Notes under the pieces: model-generated
Seen by the model: only the letters and a program-made list of their open reading frames with translations
Database searches by the model: none
Told to the model about the DNA's origin: nothing
Assembly (NCBI GenBank): GCA_003427395.1
Contig: BFEA01000173.1
Location: 2,400,712 to 2,428,065, forward strand
DNA length: 27,354 nucleotides
Source of the DNA: Chara braunii
Taxonomy: Eukaryota; Streptophyta; Charophyceae; Charales; Characeae
Direction of reading: 5' to 3'
In this document: in pieces, positions 7,606-17,765 of the stretch
Position numbering within the stretch: position 1 is the stretch's first letter
Layout of the letters: the number at the start of each line of letters is the position of its first letter
Made by a program: the position numbers and the translations under genes

Positions 7606-8089
7606 TGGCTCGCATTAGCTGGTGCATAGTATCTAGTTCATGGATCTCGGGATGATGCAGAATTTCCTCAATTCTACGCAAGAGGCCCCGGTGTTCATCA
7701 TAAATCTCAGAAAAAATCGACGCTGCCCAGTGTCTGGCATCTCGGGCATCATCCTCAGAAGGTGCTTCGTAGTAGAAATCAGGGTCGACGGTCGGCGGGT
7801 CGCCCCTCCTGATCAGTGCATCAAAGAGGAAAGTAATGTGTTTCTCAATTACTATGATCCTGTCCTGTAGCTCCTCTAATTCTAGGGGGGGCGTACCCAT
7901 GGTACCAGGTGGAGTAGCCAGCCCTTGGTTGAACCCCGACCGTGTCTCTGATACGCAGCTGAACGGAATACTCGTGAACGTGAGATGCTGGTGGGATAAT
8001 TGCCCGAACGTGTTCGGCAAGGCCGATCCGCTACAAGATCGCACGTCTTCCCTCGTACAGCGACGTCGAAAATCGTATGTTTGGCGCAT
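7565..8089 (-). CDS. Unknown protein-like ORF truncated by a fold-back element
   Basis: 174 codons on the minus strand with an ATG at 8087-8089 and another in-frame ATG at 7898-7900. From the second ATG on, the composition is convincingly protein-like: an acidic amphipathic helical region (LEELQDRIIVIEKHITFLF), then PDFYYEAPSEDDARDARHWA, then IYDEHRGLLRRIEEILHHPE. No family is recognised and there is no signal peptide or membrane segment. The last 13 or so residues and the TAG stop (7565-7567) are encoded by the right arm of the fold-back element, so the original C-terminus has been replaced. Low-level similarity to retroelement gag-type helical proteins is possible but not shown. Confidence that it derives from a real gene is moderate; confidence that it is expressed is low. 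Confidence 0.4.
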   Translation of the reverse strand: MRQTYDFRRRCTREDVRSCSGSALPNTFGQLSHQHLTFTSIPFSCVSETRSGFNQGLATPPGTMGTPPLELEELQDRIIVIEKHITFLFDALIRRGDPPTVDPDFYYEAPSEDDARDARHWAASIFSEIYDEHRGLLRRIEEILHHPEIHELDTMHQLMRASLPSSPKYNVRSL

Positions 8090-8463
8090 GAGAAAAAAAA
8101 TTGCAGGTTAGGACAATCCTTTAACAGATAATCAGAAACCTGACCCAGTTGTGATGGCAGCAATGACGTCCAGCAATACCCTCATGGTCCTTGCGATAGA
8201 ACATCAGACTGATAGATACAAGATAGGTCGGTCAATCCGTAAGTTACCCTGCCTGCCCATCATGCGTCTGTGCAAAGGATAATCTAAGAACGGATATCAT
8301 GCAGCAAGCAGTGTCCCGTCTGACCTTAGACAGAGACGAGGGTCTTGTATAAGTTTTTCAAGTATCATGGGTCATTGTATCAGGATGAGTCCATATACTC
8401 GTTAGAGTAATCACCCAACTATTCCCCTGATCATGGGTCAGGCCAAGTAACTATCCCAGACCC
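8090..8463. other. No gene seen; likely body of a SINE-like repeat at the right end
   Basis: Unassigned DNA without a protein-like frame. If the head at 8464-8545 is a SINE, its body would lie here on the minus strand, but no 3' border is visible. Confidence 0.35.
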
Positions 8464-8545
8464 AGGCAGGATTTTAACTCCTGTCATCCATCAAACCTTG
8501 GTGGCAAGTGAGGAAGCAATAGCAAAGTGCATTAGTCGCGGAGCA
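8464..8545 (-). mobile_element. Possible tRNA-like SINE head (minus strand)
   Basis: On the minus strand CGCGACTAATGC (8529-8540) resembles a decayed A box, and GAGTTAAAATCC (8469-8480) sits where a B box would be. The latter is flanked by CAGGA and TCCTG so that it can form a T-arm-like hairpin. The spacing of about 48 bases would suit a tRNA with a long variable arm. Both boxes depart from consensus, so this is an old copy at best. Confidence 0.35.
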
Positions 8546-8601
8546 GGATGAGAATTCCGATTGTTCATAGTTCACTCAAGTGCCACAGAAGGAAGCGAAG
8601 G

Positions 8602-8664
<63 letters not shown>

Positions 8665-8679
8665 NAAAAAAAAAAAAAA
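8602..8679 (+). repeat. 78-base poly(A) tract with one N
   Basis: Uninterrupted adenines except an N at 8665. It could be the tail of a plus-strand retroposed sequence ending near 8601, or a plain homopolymer that assembly could not size. No matching target duplication was identified. Confidence 0.95.
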
Positions 8680-11600
8680 CTGGTCATAAGTACGTTCTGC
8701 CTCATGCGCTTCCCCAACTTTGCTCATCATACGAAGAAGAATCTGACCACTGGCCACCGCTCCCCCTCTTTCCCCTTTGTCATCCATACCCCGCCCATCA
8801 CCAAATGACCAATGGTGGGTGAAATATCTCTATTTCTCAAAACAGGGTTGGACACTATCCTGCTATTGTCACGGAGTTAGTCCGCACATGGTCACAAAAT
8901 ATCAGAGCCGAGGAAAACAATGGGGGAAGAAAATCATTGGCCCGAGATGATGGACAGTTGCTTAGTTGGGAGGTGAGTAGGAGTCGTGTACTCATGAAGG
9001 GGGGTACCAATCAAGACTCCAAACCACATCAGCATGGATCTTAGTTACATACATATCTATCCTTGGTGCTCAGTCATCGTATGTAGATCCGGGCCATCCG
9101 GCAGAAAAACCTGAAGCGTGTCCAGGTAAACAACGGGGTGTGAAAGGACCAAGAATAAATTCGTCCAAAGTTAGACCATGCATCGTGGAGAAAGCAAGAA
9201 ATTGTTAAACAACCATAGAGGGTGGCGGATGGGCTTTACGCAATACCGATCTTGCTCTGCCATATGTTTCCTTGGTAATCATCCCACTTTCCGAAGCAAG
9301 CGTACAAAGCACCTCATTGGGACCAATACCCCATACTCGCCGATTAACAGAGGTAAAGGGGCAGTAGCGTGGAGGCCATTGCAAGCTCGGTGATAAACCA
9401 GCAGTTCAACAATAAAATCAGACAAGAAACCGGAAACAAAGTTCTGAGGAAAATCCTAACAGATACCAGATGGAGTCAAGGGACCTACTCAGTAGACACT
9501 CATTACTCAAATCCTACTCCTGAAAAAAATGGTGAAAAAGATGCAAGTACATCGTACATTCGTAAGAGGTACAAACGAACGCAAGTGACAAATCTTCAAA
9601 TACAAGATTCTGCCACCTAATCATGACATCGCTACGTCAGAAGATTCGCTGCCGCTCGTCCCTCACTATCTACCCCTGTTATGGCTATCATCCCCTCAAG
9701 CAGGATCTGGCCCCATCAGCCCCTGAAAGAAGCCTCACAGACAACGCATGAGAAAAACACTTGGAGGAAAGTAGGATCTATTCAACTTAGGCAGGAATCC
9801 CTTCTACTTCAAATTGTCAAGCTCTGGCTGACAACAGAGCTTTGGAGTATGGAGCAGGAGAAAAAAATCGGACAACTATAGAGGAAAGCGACATCGGTAG
9901 GACGGACCAGTTCTCATAACCGGGCTCCAAGGAATCTACGTGATATGTCAGTGATGTCACCGATCTCGCTGTGCATCGCCACATCCCCAGTAGCCATTAT
10001 TTAAAAAAAAGCGAAGCGACATCACAGTTCATAAGTGGTCGACGACAGAATTAAGCATTCGCTCTGAGGTGCCACGCACCCCTGCTATCCATGCTACCCC
10101 CTGAAGGACATATTAAAAAACAAGGAAACTGTCCCTTCATTTGTCCCCGCTACCTTCCTCCACCAAACCCTGCCCGCCTATGACCAGGTCTTCTTATTAC
10201 TCGAAAAAAGGTGGCTCAACTAATTGGGACAATACCTTGATTATGAGAGAAGTCCAAAGTAAGAGCAACCCTTCAGACCTATAGACCGTGCCTGGAAGAA
10301 GGAGAGTACTAGTAGTGCGAGTATCACAACCATCGATATAGGAGAACCCGTCCGAATTCAGCCCTTCGAGGAACAGCGCAGATGTAGACGACATGCGAGC
10401 AAACACAACAACGAGGCTTGATTGTGAGGCTTCAAGGGGTCGGCTGGAAGAGAACGGAATGTGTCGCAAACGTTGGAGCAGGAAGGGTGTGGCGTGCCCC
10501 TAAAACGTTTTTCACCGTTGCCACCATACGGATCATCAGAGGGAGTTCCAAGGCCTGCATTCACAACAACACATGCAACACGCCATTCCAAACTGCCACA
10601 CTCTTCCAAACAGGTAAGGGGCGGGTGAGTAAGGGATAGCACATTATACCGCTTCCTCGTCGCTCTGGGATTCCACGAGGTTGGCATATAAGAAGCTGTC
10701 CATACCAAGACTCGCCATAGCCGTTGCGCTTGAAGATGTTCACAGTCAAGCCTCCAAGGCACAACTCAACAGACACACACGAACAGGATGGCCAGGGATG
10801 TGCAAACATAAGAAATATATAGGTAGATACGAGACGAGCTTCAAGTACAGTCGACGGACAGGAGTGTTTCGTTATCGGCGCTGTCATCGACACAGGAGCC
10901 GGCCGATTCCGGTATGCCCCTGACTTGCCGAGGATACCCCTTGGTGATGTCGACAACTCCGAGTGTGTGCAGCCCCAAATTTGTAATCGATTCAGGGAGC
11001 CAAAAAACGGGGGTGGTCCTTGATTCGAGTGTCAGGCAATATCCCGATCCTCAAGGAACCTCTCGGAGATTTCTGTGAATTCCAAATGTATCTGGTTTCG
11101 AGGTCATGATTGGTACAGTTCAGACATCAATGACCCGGAGTGAGTACCCACCGGATGCCCCCTGCACTGTTTCGGCCTCGGAGGGATTGTTCAGTCCCTG
11201 TTGGGGTCGTAATTGTTCAATGTGTATCCCCGCTCCCAAGGGTTCCTCAAGCCCCGTCTAAAAAGATCCACACCGGGGTAGTGGTCCTGGTCAGCACTCT
11301 GAGATAGGATTCCTCGGGCAACCGCGCATAGTGTATACGCATTCCAATCCCGACCCATAACCATTCTCCCAAGTGGGCTATGGTACGTAAAAGAGTAGAC
11401 AGGCCGTCACCAGCTATCAGCGGGAAAAAACAGCCCTTATTGCGCAGGGGCAGGGGCCCATCTGGCTTGCATACCCTATGGGTGTAGGGGGAGGGTTTGG
11501 GGAGAAGGATACATCCAAATCCTGGAGAAAGGTCCCTATCCTGATTCGTGCCATTACACCTCCCCCCCTTAAAAAAAAAAAAAAAAACCGCCATGTTATA

Positions 11601-11700
11601 GCATGAGACCATCAATGGTGCAAGGGCGATAGTGGAGATTGGGAGGGGGTATGTGTGAATGCACACCCTTTTTTTTGGGGCACCTGGTTCCATGTGTATA
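8680..11700. other. No supported gene over about 3 kb
   Basis: Many short overlapping frames exist on both strands but none has a recognisable domain, and none is clearly better than the others over the same bases. The minus-strand frames at 10358-10956 and 11247-11580 are the most protein-like in composition, yet show no motif. An A17-18 tract lies at about 11571-11587. Confidence 0.4.
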
Positions 11701-11793
11701 TATTTATGCCCATATGCATGCCTTCGTGTGTGTGTGTCTGATTGTGTGTGTGTGTGCATATGCATATATATGCATGTGTGCGTGTGTGTGTGT
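11701..11793. repeat. (GT)n and GCATAT-rich simple repeat
   Basis: Interrupted TG dinucleotide runs with ATGCATAT palindromic segments abut the left end of the direct repeat at 11794. Confidence 0.9.
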
Positions 11794-12264
11794 GTGTAGC
11801 ATGTGGGTGTCACATGTGCTTCACACGAGCACGACATGTCATGCTCGTGCTACTCCGACTAAAGAGCGTCGGCACACCGTGAGCAAAAAGCAAGACGCGG
11901 GAGGCGATATTCCAACGCGGCGAGGTAAAACCACTCGGTATGTCCATTAGTGGTGAGGGTAACCACGGGGCCGTTTATCGGTTGAAGTAGGACAAACATG
12001 CGCTAGTGGCGAATCGGAGTGAAGGGGGGTAAGGGTGCTTCGTATTCCAAGGGGGCAACAATCGAAACAATCATTCTAGAGAGAGAGGGGAAGTCGTAAG
12101 AACGAAAAAAACGAAAAACGGACAGAAGACAATTCGAAGAACCGAAAAAAAGCAGGACAAGTATTGACGATAATCCATCGCATGCCATAGCTCAGATATA
12201 ATCATATACTTTCATTGGGACACCTTCTTCAGCGAATCAATAGGATGCCATTTGATTGAGATAA
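11794..12264. repeat. Long direct repeat, copy 1
   Basis: Matches 26882-27354 in the same orientation with about 20 substitutions and one 2-bp length difference by eye. It begins GTGTAGCATGTG, passes through a 28-bp near-palindrome (11823-11850, two mismatches between arms), and continues with CTCCGACTAAAGAGCGTCGG to at least TTTGATTGAGATAA. The right limit is unknown because copy 2 runs off the window. It has no coding capacity of note. It may be a terminal part of a mobile element or a long terminal repeat; the spacing of 15.09 kb brackets the reverse transcriptase locus. Confidence 0.9.
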
Positions 12265-12315
12265 AAAAGACGACGACGGAGAGAAGTGGGAAGGCTTTCC
12301 ACAGAATAGGAAGGG

Positions 12316-13275
12316 NNNNNNNNNNNNNNNNNNNNNNNNNNNNNNNNNNNNNNNNNNNNNNNNNNNNNNNNNNNNNNNNNNNNNNNNNNNNNNNNNNNNN
12401 NNNNNNNNNNNNNNNNNNNNNNNNNNNNNNNNNNNNNNNNNNNNNNNNNNNNNNNNNNNNNNNNNNNNNNNNNNNNNNNNNNNNNNNNNNNNNNNNNNNN
12501 NNNNNNNNNNNNNNNNNNNNNNNNNNNNNNNNNNNNNNNNNNNNNNNNNNNNNNNNNNNNNNNNNNNNNNNNNNNNNNNNNNNNNNNNNNNNNNNNNNNN
12601 NNNNNNNNNNNNNNNNNNNNNNNNNNNNNNNNNNNNNNNNNNNNNNNNNNNNNNNNNNNNNNNNNNNNNNNNNNNNNNNNNNNNNNNNNNNNNNNNNNNN
12701 NNNNNNNNNNNNNNNNNNNNNNNNNNNNNNNNNNNNNNNNNNNNNNNNNNNNNNNNNNNNNNNNNNNNNNNNNNNNNNNNNNNNNNNNNNNNNNNNNNNN
12801 NNNNNNNNNNNNNNNNNNNNNNNNNNNNNNNNNNNNNNNNNNNNNNNNNNNNNNNNNNNNNNNNNNNNNNNNNNNNNNNNNNNNNNNNNNNNNNNNNNNN
12901 NNNNNNNNNNNNNNNNNNNNNNNNNNNNNNNNNNNNNNNNNNNNNNNNNNNNNNNNNNNNNNNNNNNNNNNNNNNNNNNNNNNNNNNNNNNNNNNNNNNN
13001 NNNNNNNNNNNNNNNNNNNNNNNNNNNNNNNNNNNNNNNNNNNNNNNNNNNNNNNNNNNNNNNNNNNNNNNNNNNNNNNNNNNNNNNNNNNNNNNNNNNN
13101 NNNNNNNNNNNNNNNNNNNNNNNNNNNNNNNNNNNNNNNNNNNNNNNNNNNNNNNNNNNNNNNNNNNNNNNNNNNNNNNNNNNNNNNNNNNNNNNNNNNN
13201 NNNNNNNNNNNNNNNNNNNNNNNNNNNNNNNNNNNNNNNNNNNNNNNNNNNNNNNNNNNNNNNNNNNNNNNNNNN
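12316..13275. other. Assembly gap (960 N)
   Basis: All bases are N. The long frames through it are artefacts of undetermined codons. Confidence 1.
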
Positions 13276-13345
13276 CCGAGTCCTCCGTTACAGATCTACG
13301 CTCCATCGCTCCGCCCCCTAGCTAAACTCGTCGCGCGACTTAATG

Positions 13346-13491
13346 AGTAAACCACCCTCCAGCGCCTATGACAAAGAAAAGGAAGCAGCAGCTGGCGAGG
13401 AAGATGGTCGCGAAGCAAATGGTGCAGCTGAGTAAACCACCCTCCAGCGCCTATGGCGAGGAAGATGGTCGCGAAGCAAATGGTGCAGCTG
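13346..13491. repeat. Tandem duplication with internal deletion
   Basis: Unit 1 (13346-13430, 85 bp) and unit 2 (13431-13491, 61 bp) both start AGTAAACCACCCTCCAGCGC and end CGAAGCAAATGGTGCAGCTG. Unit 2 lacks 24 bases around ACAAAGAAAAGG. On the plus strand the units could encode GEEDGREANGA, but a TAA separates them. Confidence 0.95.
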
Positions 13492-14712
13492 ACCAAAACA
13501 TCGAAGTGCCTCGCCGATAGCCGAAGAAAAACACCCTCCGAAAGGCATGCGACAAAAGGCGTGCAGGCTATGGCGAGATTGGGAAGCCAGGTGAGGAGGA
13601 GGAGGCGCAAGAATGTGACGCTTCGCTATCGTGCGCATCGGTCCGGCGCTACTCAAGGGCAGCGCGGGACCCTCCCGACCGCGTCATGCAGGAGTTGGTC
13701 TAAATCCTCGTTGCGAATATACATGGAGCTTCCGCAAAGCCGCTCCGACCGAGTGCGCCAGCCATACCTCTCGAGAGCCCCTACGACAGGATAGGGCCTA
13801 CGCGAGGCACGACTTAACTCCACCTAACGGGAGTTGTCACCTCCCTTCGGTGGGCGTATCCCCGCCGAGCTACCGTCCACAATACGAAACCTTATCAGCT
13901 GCAGTCGCAGAGGTGGACCAGCCGAGGGCGTTTCTCGTTCCCTATAGCATATGGGGTACGCGCGGTACTACGCCTCTATCGGACCCGCACACGAACCGAC
14001 ATCTTGGGGGACTGAGGTCCCAAGCGCGACTCGTCGCCGGTCGACTAGGACGCATCCCACACGCCACGCGCACACCACTATAAAGAACATAAAAAGTAAA
14101 ACACACACACAACATACGCACGAAACGACACAACACAAATAACGCAACAACGCTTCTAGTCCCTCGGTAGCCATCCTATAACTTTCTGACGCGGGAATCA
14201 GATGGGCGTTATGCGCGAGACTTAGCATAAAACCGCGTGGTCGCAGGGCCTACTCATATCGACTCACAATGCAAGCGTACGCAAGCAGTCGTAATGATGG
14301 CGTACTATGTAGTGGCCATGACCAAGCGGTCCCTCATGGATCCGAGTACCGCTTATGACACTCAAGTGTCAGACTCGAAGTATCGTGATGGTCTAACCCC
14401 TCACGATATTACACGACTGAAGGAATAGCTGTGCGGCCGCCACGAGACCTTTGCCTTTCAGTCTGAGCATCTCGGCAGGCATGGCAAATAGGTTCTGCGC
14501 GGGGGCGAATTCCTTCCCTGCAGAGTCTAGGGCTTGGGATGTCCTGGACAAGGACCTTGAATCCCGGCCCAGGACCAACGTCCGATTGAGAATTTATTAA
14601 GAAGCATACAATCAGAAAAAGGGGTTTACCCTCTCTTTTCTTAACCCCAACCCCTACTTTTACCATTAATACGCGGGCCCCTCAGGCCACGCGAACTCCC
14701 AGCATAGGTACA
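13492..14712. other. No supported gene; a few protein-like short frames
   Basis: Plus-strand frames around 13495-13690 and 14290-14428 have plausible composition but are short and without known motifs. An (AC)-rich stretch lies near 14095-14135. Nothing further could be assigned. Confidence 0.4.
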
Positions 14713-14740
14713 CATATATTTATATATATATATATATAAG
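14713..14740. repeat. (AT)n microsatellite
   Basis: TATATATTTATATATATATA-type run, with a further TATATATATGTG at about 14797-14808. It marks the start of an AT-richer region. Confidence 0.9.
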
Positions 14741-15429
14741 GGGAATAAGTATGTGACGATCACTTCTCACAATCACAGTGGGACTCCTCACAACCATATA
14801 TATATGTGAGATCGCGGGCAGTCCAATCCAAAATCCGAATCACAGAACATACCTATAATCACATCAAAGAGTCAAACAAAAGTTCATGCACTACACGGAG
14901 TCAACCCCAGCCAAACTCTATACTTATACCCCTCGCTTTAGCCATGCAAGCCCCAACCTCCAGCCAACCAACCATAATTAAATACTTAGTCCCTTTGTTA
15001 AATGACCATTCAATAAAAGTCTGGGTGAAACCTTAACAAAACAATAAAATCACCAGGGCTAAAGCCTTTTAGGTTGAGTATTGAGGGTGAGTTGGAATTG
15101 AGTCGTAAACCGACGAATCGGCAACCGACCTATTATCAGTGATAACAAAAAACGATCCTTGTAGGATCGAACTGAATCTTATCCTGATCTCAAATCAAAC
15201 GTCCAGAAGGCCCTATAACATACGACAGGTCAACCCCAAGCTAAATCTATGAGTCCAAATCAAGGGTGACCTTCATATCTCAAGTCCACCAAGGGTCATT
15301 CTACCTGACTAATCCTGGGTCTATCCTTAAACCAACGCCTAAGGGAAAGGTAGGTCTTTTGGCAAAATCTTCTCTATATAGAGTGAACTGCCAAAATTGC
15401 CACCTGTCACATTATAATCTCACTCCTTT
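14741..15429. other. AT-rich DNA, no gene seen
   Basis: Short palindromes occur, such as CGATCCTTGTAGGATCG near 15148-15164 and TTTTGGCA...TGCCAAAA near 15357-15396. No protein-like frame was found. Confidence 0.4.
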
Positions 15430-16000
15430 AAATTTAGGAAAATTTTGGCAGCGCTTCCCGTAGGAAAAGTGCCTTCGCAGAATTTATAATAGTCTAAATA
15501 TGAAGAAAAAAAAAAATCCTTAACTCTGGAAAGTCCAAATTTGTCCAACTTCCTGAATTAGTAAAAATTTGGGCAGCACTTCCTCTAGAAAGGTAGACTT
15601 CCCAGATTTGTACTAAGTCAAATATGAACTCCGAATCGATTCTTGAGTTCAACTTAAAACAAAATTTGACTAATTCCTTAGATTTGTAGAAATTTCGGCA
15701 GCGCTTCCAGTAGAGAAAGTGTTATTCCAAGCTTTATACAAAGCTAAGGTCAGAAAGAAAAGTGACTTTGTCTTCTCTAGGTCCAATTTTGTCAAACTCC
15801 CTGAAATAGCAAAAATTTGGGCAGCACTCCTTTTAGAAAGGGAGACTCTCCAGATTTTTACTAAGCCAAAACAGTTAGATAGGCTGAACTTTGAAAAGGA
15901 AAAATATAACTAACTCCTTGGTTTTGTAGAAATTTCGACAGCGCTTCCCGTAGAGAAAGTGGCTTACCAAGATTTATACAAGACCAAAGTATAACAAAAA
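15430..16000. repeat. Tandem array of about 120-bp units, two alternating types
   Basis: Five units are anchored by a GCAGCGC or GCAGCAC heptamer at 15448, 15573, 15698, 15821 and 15938 (ACAGCGC in the last), spaced 125, 125, 123 and 117. Units 1, 3 and 5 read CAGCGCTTCC.GTAG.GAAAGTG, whereas units 2 and 4 read GGGCAGCACT.C.TTAGAAAG and then AGAC. Each is followed by a CAGATTT/AAGATTTATAC and then a CTAAGTCAAA-like stretch. The A-B-A-B-A order suggests a two-unit higher-order repeat. Neither strand is protein-like. Confidence 0.8.
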
Positions 16001-16274
16001 ATCTCAGAAACTGCAGAAATTGATTTAAGTAAAAAAAAACTTAGCTCAGAAAATGCAGGAATTGAAGCTAACTCCTATGACTCTAGCACGTGGTGAGCAA
16101 CTAAAGCAACTACCTATCAAACTGAAGCTCAGATCAGATAGTCATCCCACTCAGCCACATGCAAGCCAAACCACGAGGGTACGTACTCTTACCATCCCAA
16201 GTTATTTCACATAAGATAGTTCATGAGTCTTTAGATACTTTATCCCTTATACCCTACTTACATATGGCAGAAAT

Positions 16275-16890
16275 GCTAGACCATTCGGCTTGGAAACAAT
16301 GTCCAGCGTGCCTTAAGATATACACGAACAGGTTGCACTACTACTTTTCTCTTCTTTGGGCATTTGGCTAGACCATTCGGCTTGGAAACAATGCCTAGCC
16401 GCCCTGAGCTGTTTAATATCCCAAGTTTAGTAATTCTCTGATTTTGTTCTCAAAAAGAAAAAGCAAATATGGGCAGTGGACTGAACCATTCAGCTTGGAA
16501 ACAATGATCAGCTTACCCAGTCTATTTCCAATTATACTTCGTAATTTCCCTTCTCTTCTTAGTGATATGGCTTAACGCTGGGCCATTCGGCTTGGAAACA
16601 ATGCCCAGCTGCCCGTTCACATGCAAATATATGTAAAATACTTCCTTTTATACTCAAGTTGTACTTATGTGCGTGGTTTTCAGGCTAAGCCATTCAACTT
16701 AGAAACAATGCTCAGCCTTAGACCAAAAATCCTCCCTTAGAATGAAACAAGAAAAATCCTTTCACATCAGGCAAACCCTCATAAAATAAACATTGCAACC
16801 AGGCCATTCAACTTAGAAACAATGCCTGGCCCTTCAGAAAACAGTTAAATAAACACAGCCCTGGGCCATTCAGCTTAGAAACAATGCCAG
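16275..16890. repeat. Seven interspersed hairpin repeats with compensated stems
   Basis: Copies lie at 16275-16307, 16366-16400, 16481-16511, 16577-16609, 16683-16717, 16799-16829 and 16861-16890. All share the core CATTCRRCTTRGAAACAAT, which forms the loop. It is flanked by short arms that pair with each other: GCTGGGC/GCCCAGC in copy 4 and CCAGGC/GCCTGG in copy 6 pair perfectly, and the others have one mismatch, G-U-type pair or bulge. Arm bases differ between copies yet mostly stay paired, for example G-C against A-T at the second, third and fourth pairs from the loop. Core starts are 92, 113, 97, 107, 114 and 62 bases apart, with unrelated spacers. No coding frame spans them. A structured RNA repeat or a protein-binding hairpin array is possible; the function is unknown. 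Confidence 0.85.
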
Positions 16891-17583
16891 TCCTTGGTTG
16901 ACCCGGTCAAACGCATGCAGTTTGTCTTCCTCCCACCTTCCCCCAGTTCATCCCTTAGTTTGCTTTCAGTCAAAACAAAGAGAAACTTAAGCTTCACACC
17001 CACACATTCTTTCCTTTCAGTCTGATTAATCCTGAACAGAAAGCAAGAATCATAGGGACAGTCTCATACATACATCAGCCAAACTAATGGGGGATAGGCA
17101 AACATGGGTAATATGGGGTCATACAGATAGAAAGATGATATACCTGATGGTTCCTTCCCACCTTCCGGCAGAGCTCCCGCAATCGGTGGGTGGACTCCCC
17201 ACAGAGTCTTGACGCGGTCCTACGGGTTGCAATCCCGCCTGCCGCCTTCCTCTCATAACCAACAGACTAGACTTAGAGTGAGAAGGGCAGAAAGAGATAG
17301 ATTTGAGACTCTCAGATCCAGGGAGGGTGCACTCAGACTCGCGAGAGAGGGCCTTGGTTCCTTGATGCGCCTGAGGGCCCCGCAATGGCAGCCAAATATG
17401 CAGCAGCCTGATCAAAATCCGAAGTCAAACTGTTGAAGCCAACTCCCTGATGCCCTTTTCAGATCGCCACAACGACCCCCCCCCCCTTCACAGTCTATCC
17501 ATCCCTCTGAGTTTTGGCCCCTCTCCTTAGCCCCTCCGTCGCTACACAGCAGACTGTGCCATTTAGCAGCATCCAACAACAGT
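16891..17583. other. No supported gene
   Basis: Contains a C10 tract near 17477-17486. The frames at 17119-17436 lack motifs and overlap on both strands. Confidence 0.4.
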
Positions 17584-17765
17584 TTGCGACAGTTCGCACA
17601 TAGTCAACAGAAGCAGTCTGTGCCCAGTCCGCAACAGCAGCAGCAGCTTGTGCACAGTACGCAGCAGCAGTTTGTACACAGCCAACAGCAGCCCGCAGTA
17701 GTAGTCTGTGCACAGTCCGTAGCCGCAGTTCGTGCACAGTCAACAGCTGCCGCAGCAGCTCGCAT
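17584..17765. repeat. CAG-rich minisatellite
   Basis: Six copies of a motif like CAGTYYGTGCACAGTC start at 17590, 17614, 17644, 17668, 17702 and 17726, joined by CAGCAG runs. In one plus frame it encodes Gln-rich VHSQQ repeats (17584-17865) with no upstream or downstream domain. A coding role is possible but unsupported. Confidence 0.8.

Noticed and set aside
11247-11837. 196-aa minus-strand frame at the left of the direct repeat
   Set aside because: Its N-terminal half is made of repeat DNA (palindrome and TG array), and the C-terminal part has no recognisable domain.
12212-13325. Frames of about 360 codons on both strands
   Set aside because: Almost all codons are N in the assembly gap.
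16275-16890. CRISPR array reading of the seven regularly occurring repeats
   Set aside because: Spacing varies from 62 to 114 bases, repeats are diverged, and the window is clearly eukaryotic. A dispersed hairpin repeat fits better.
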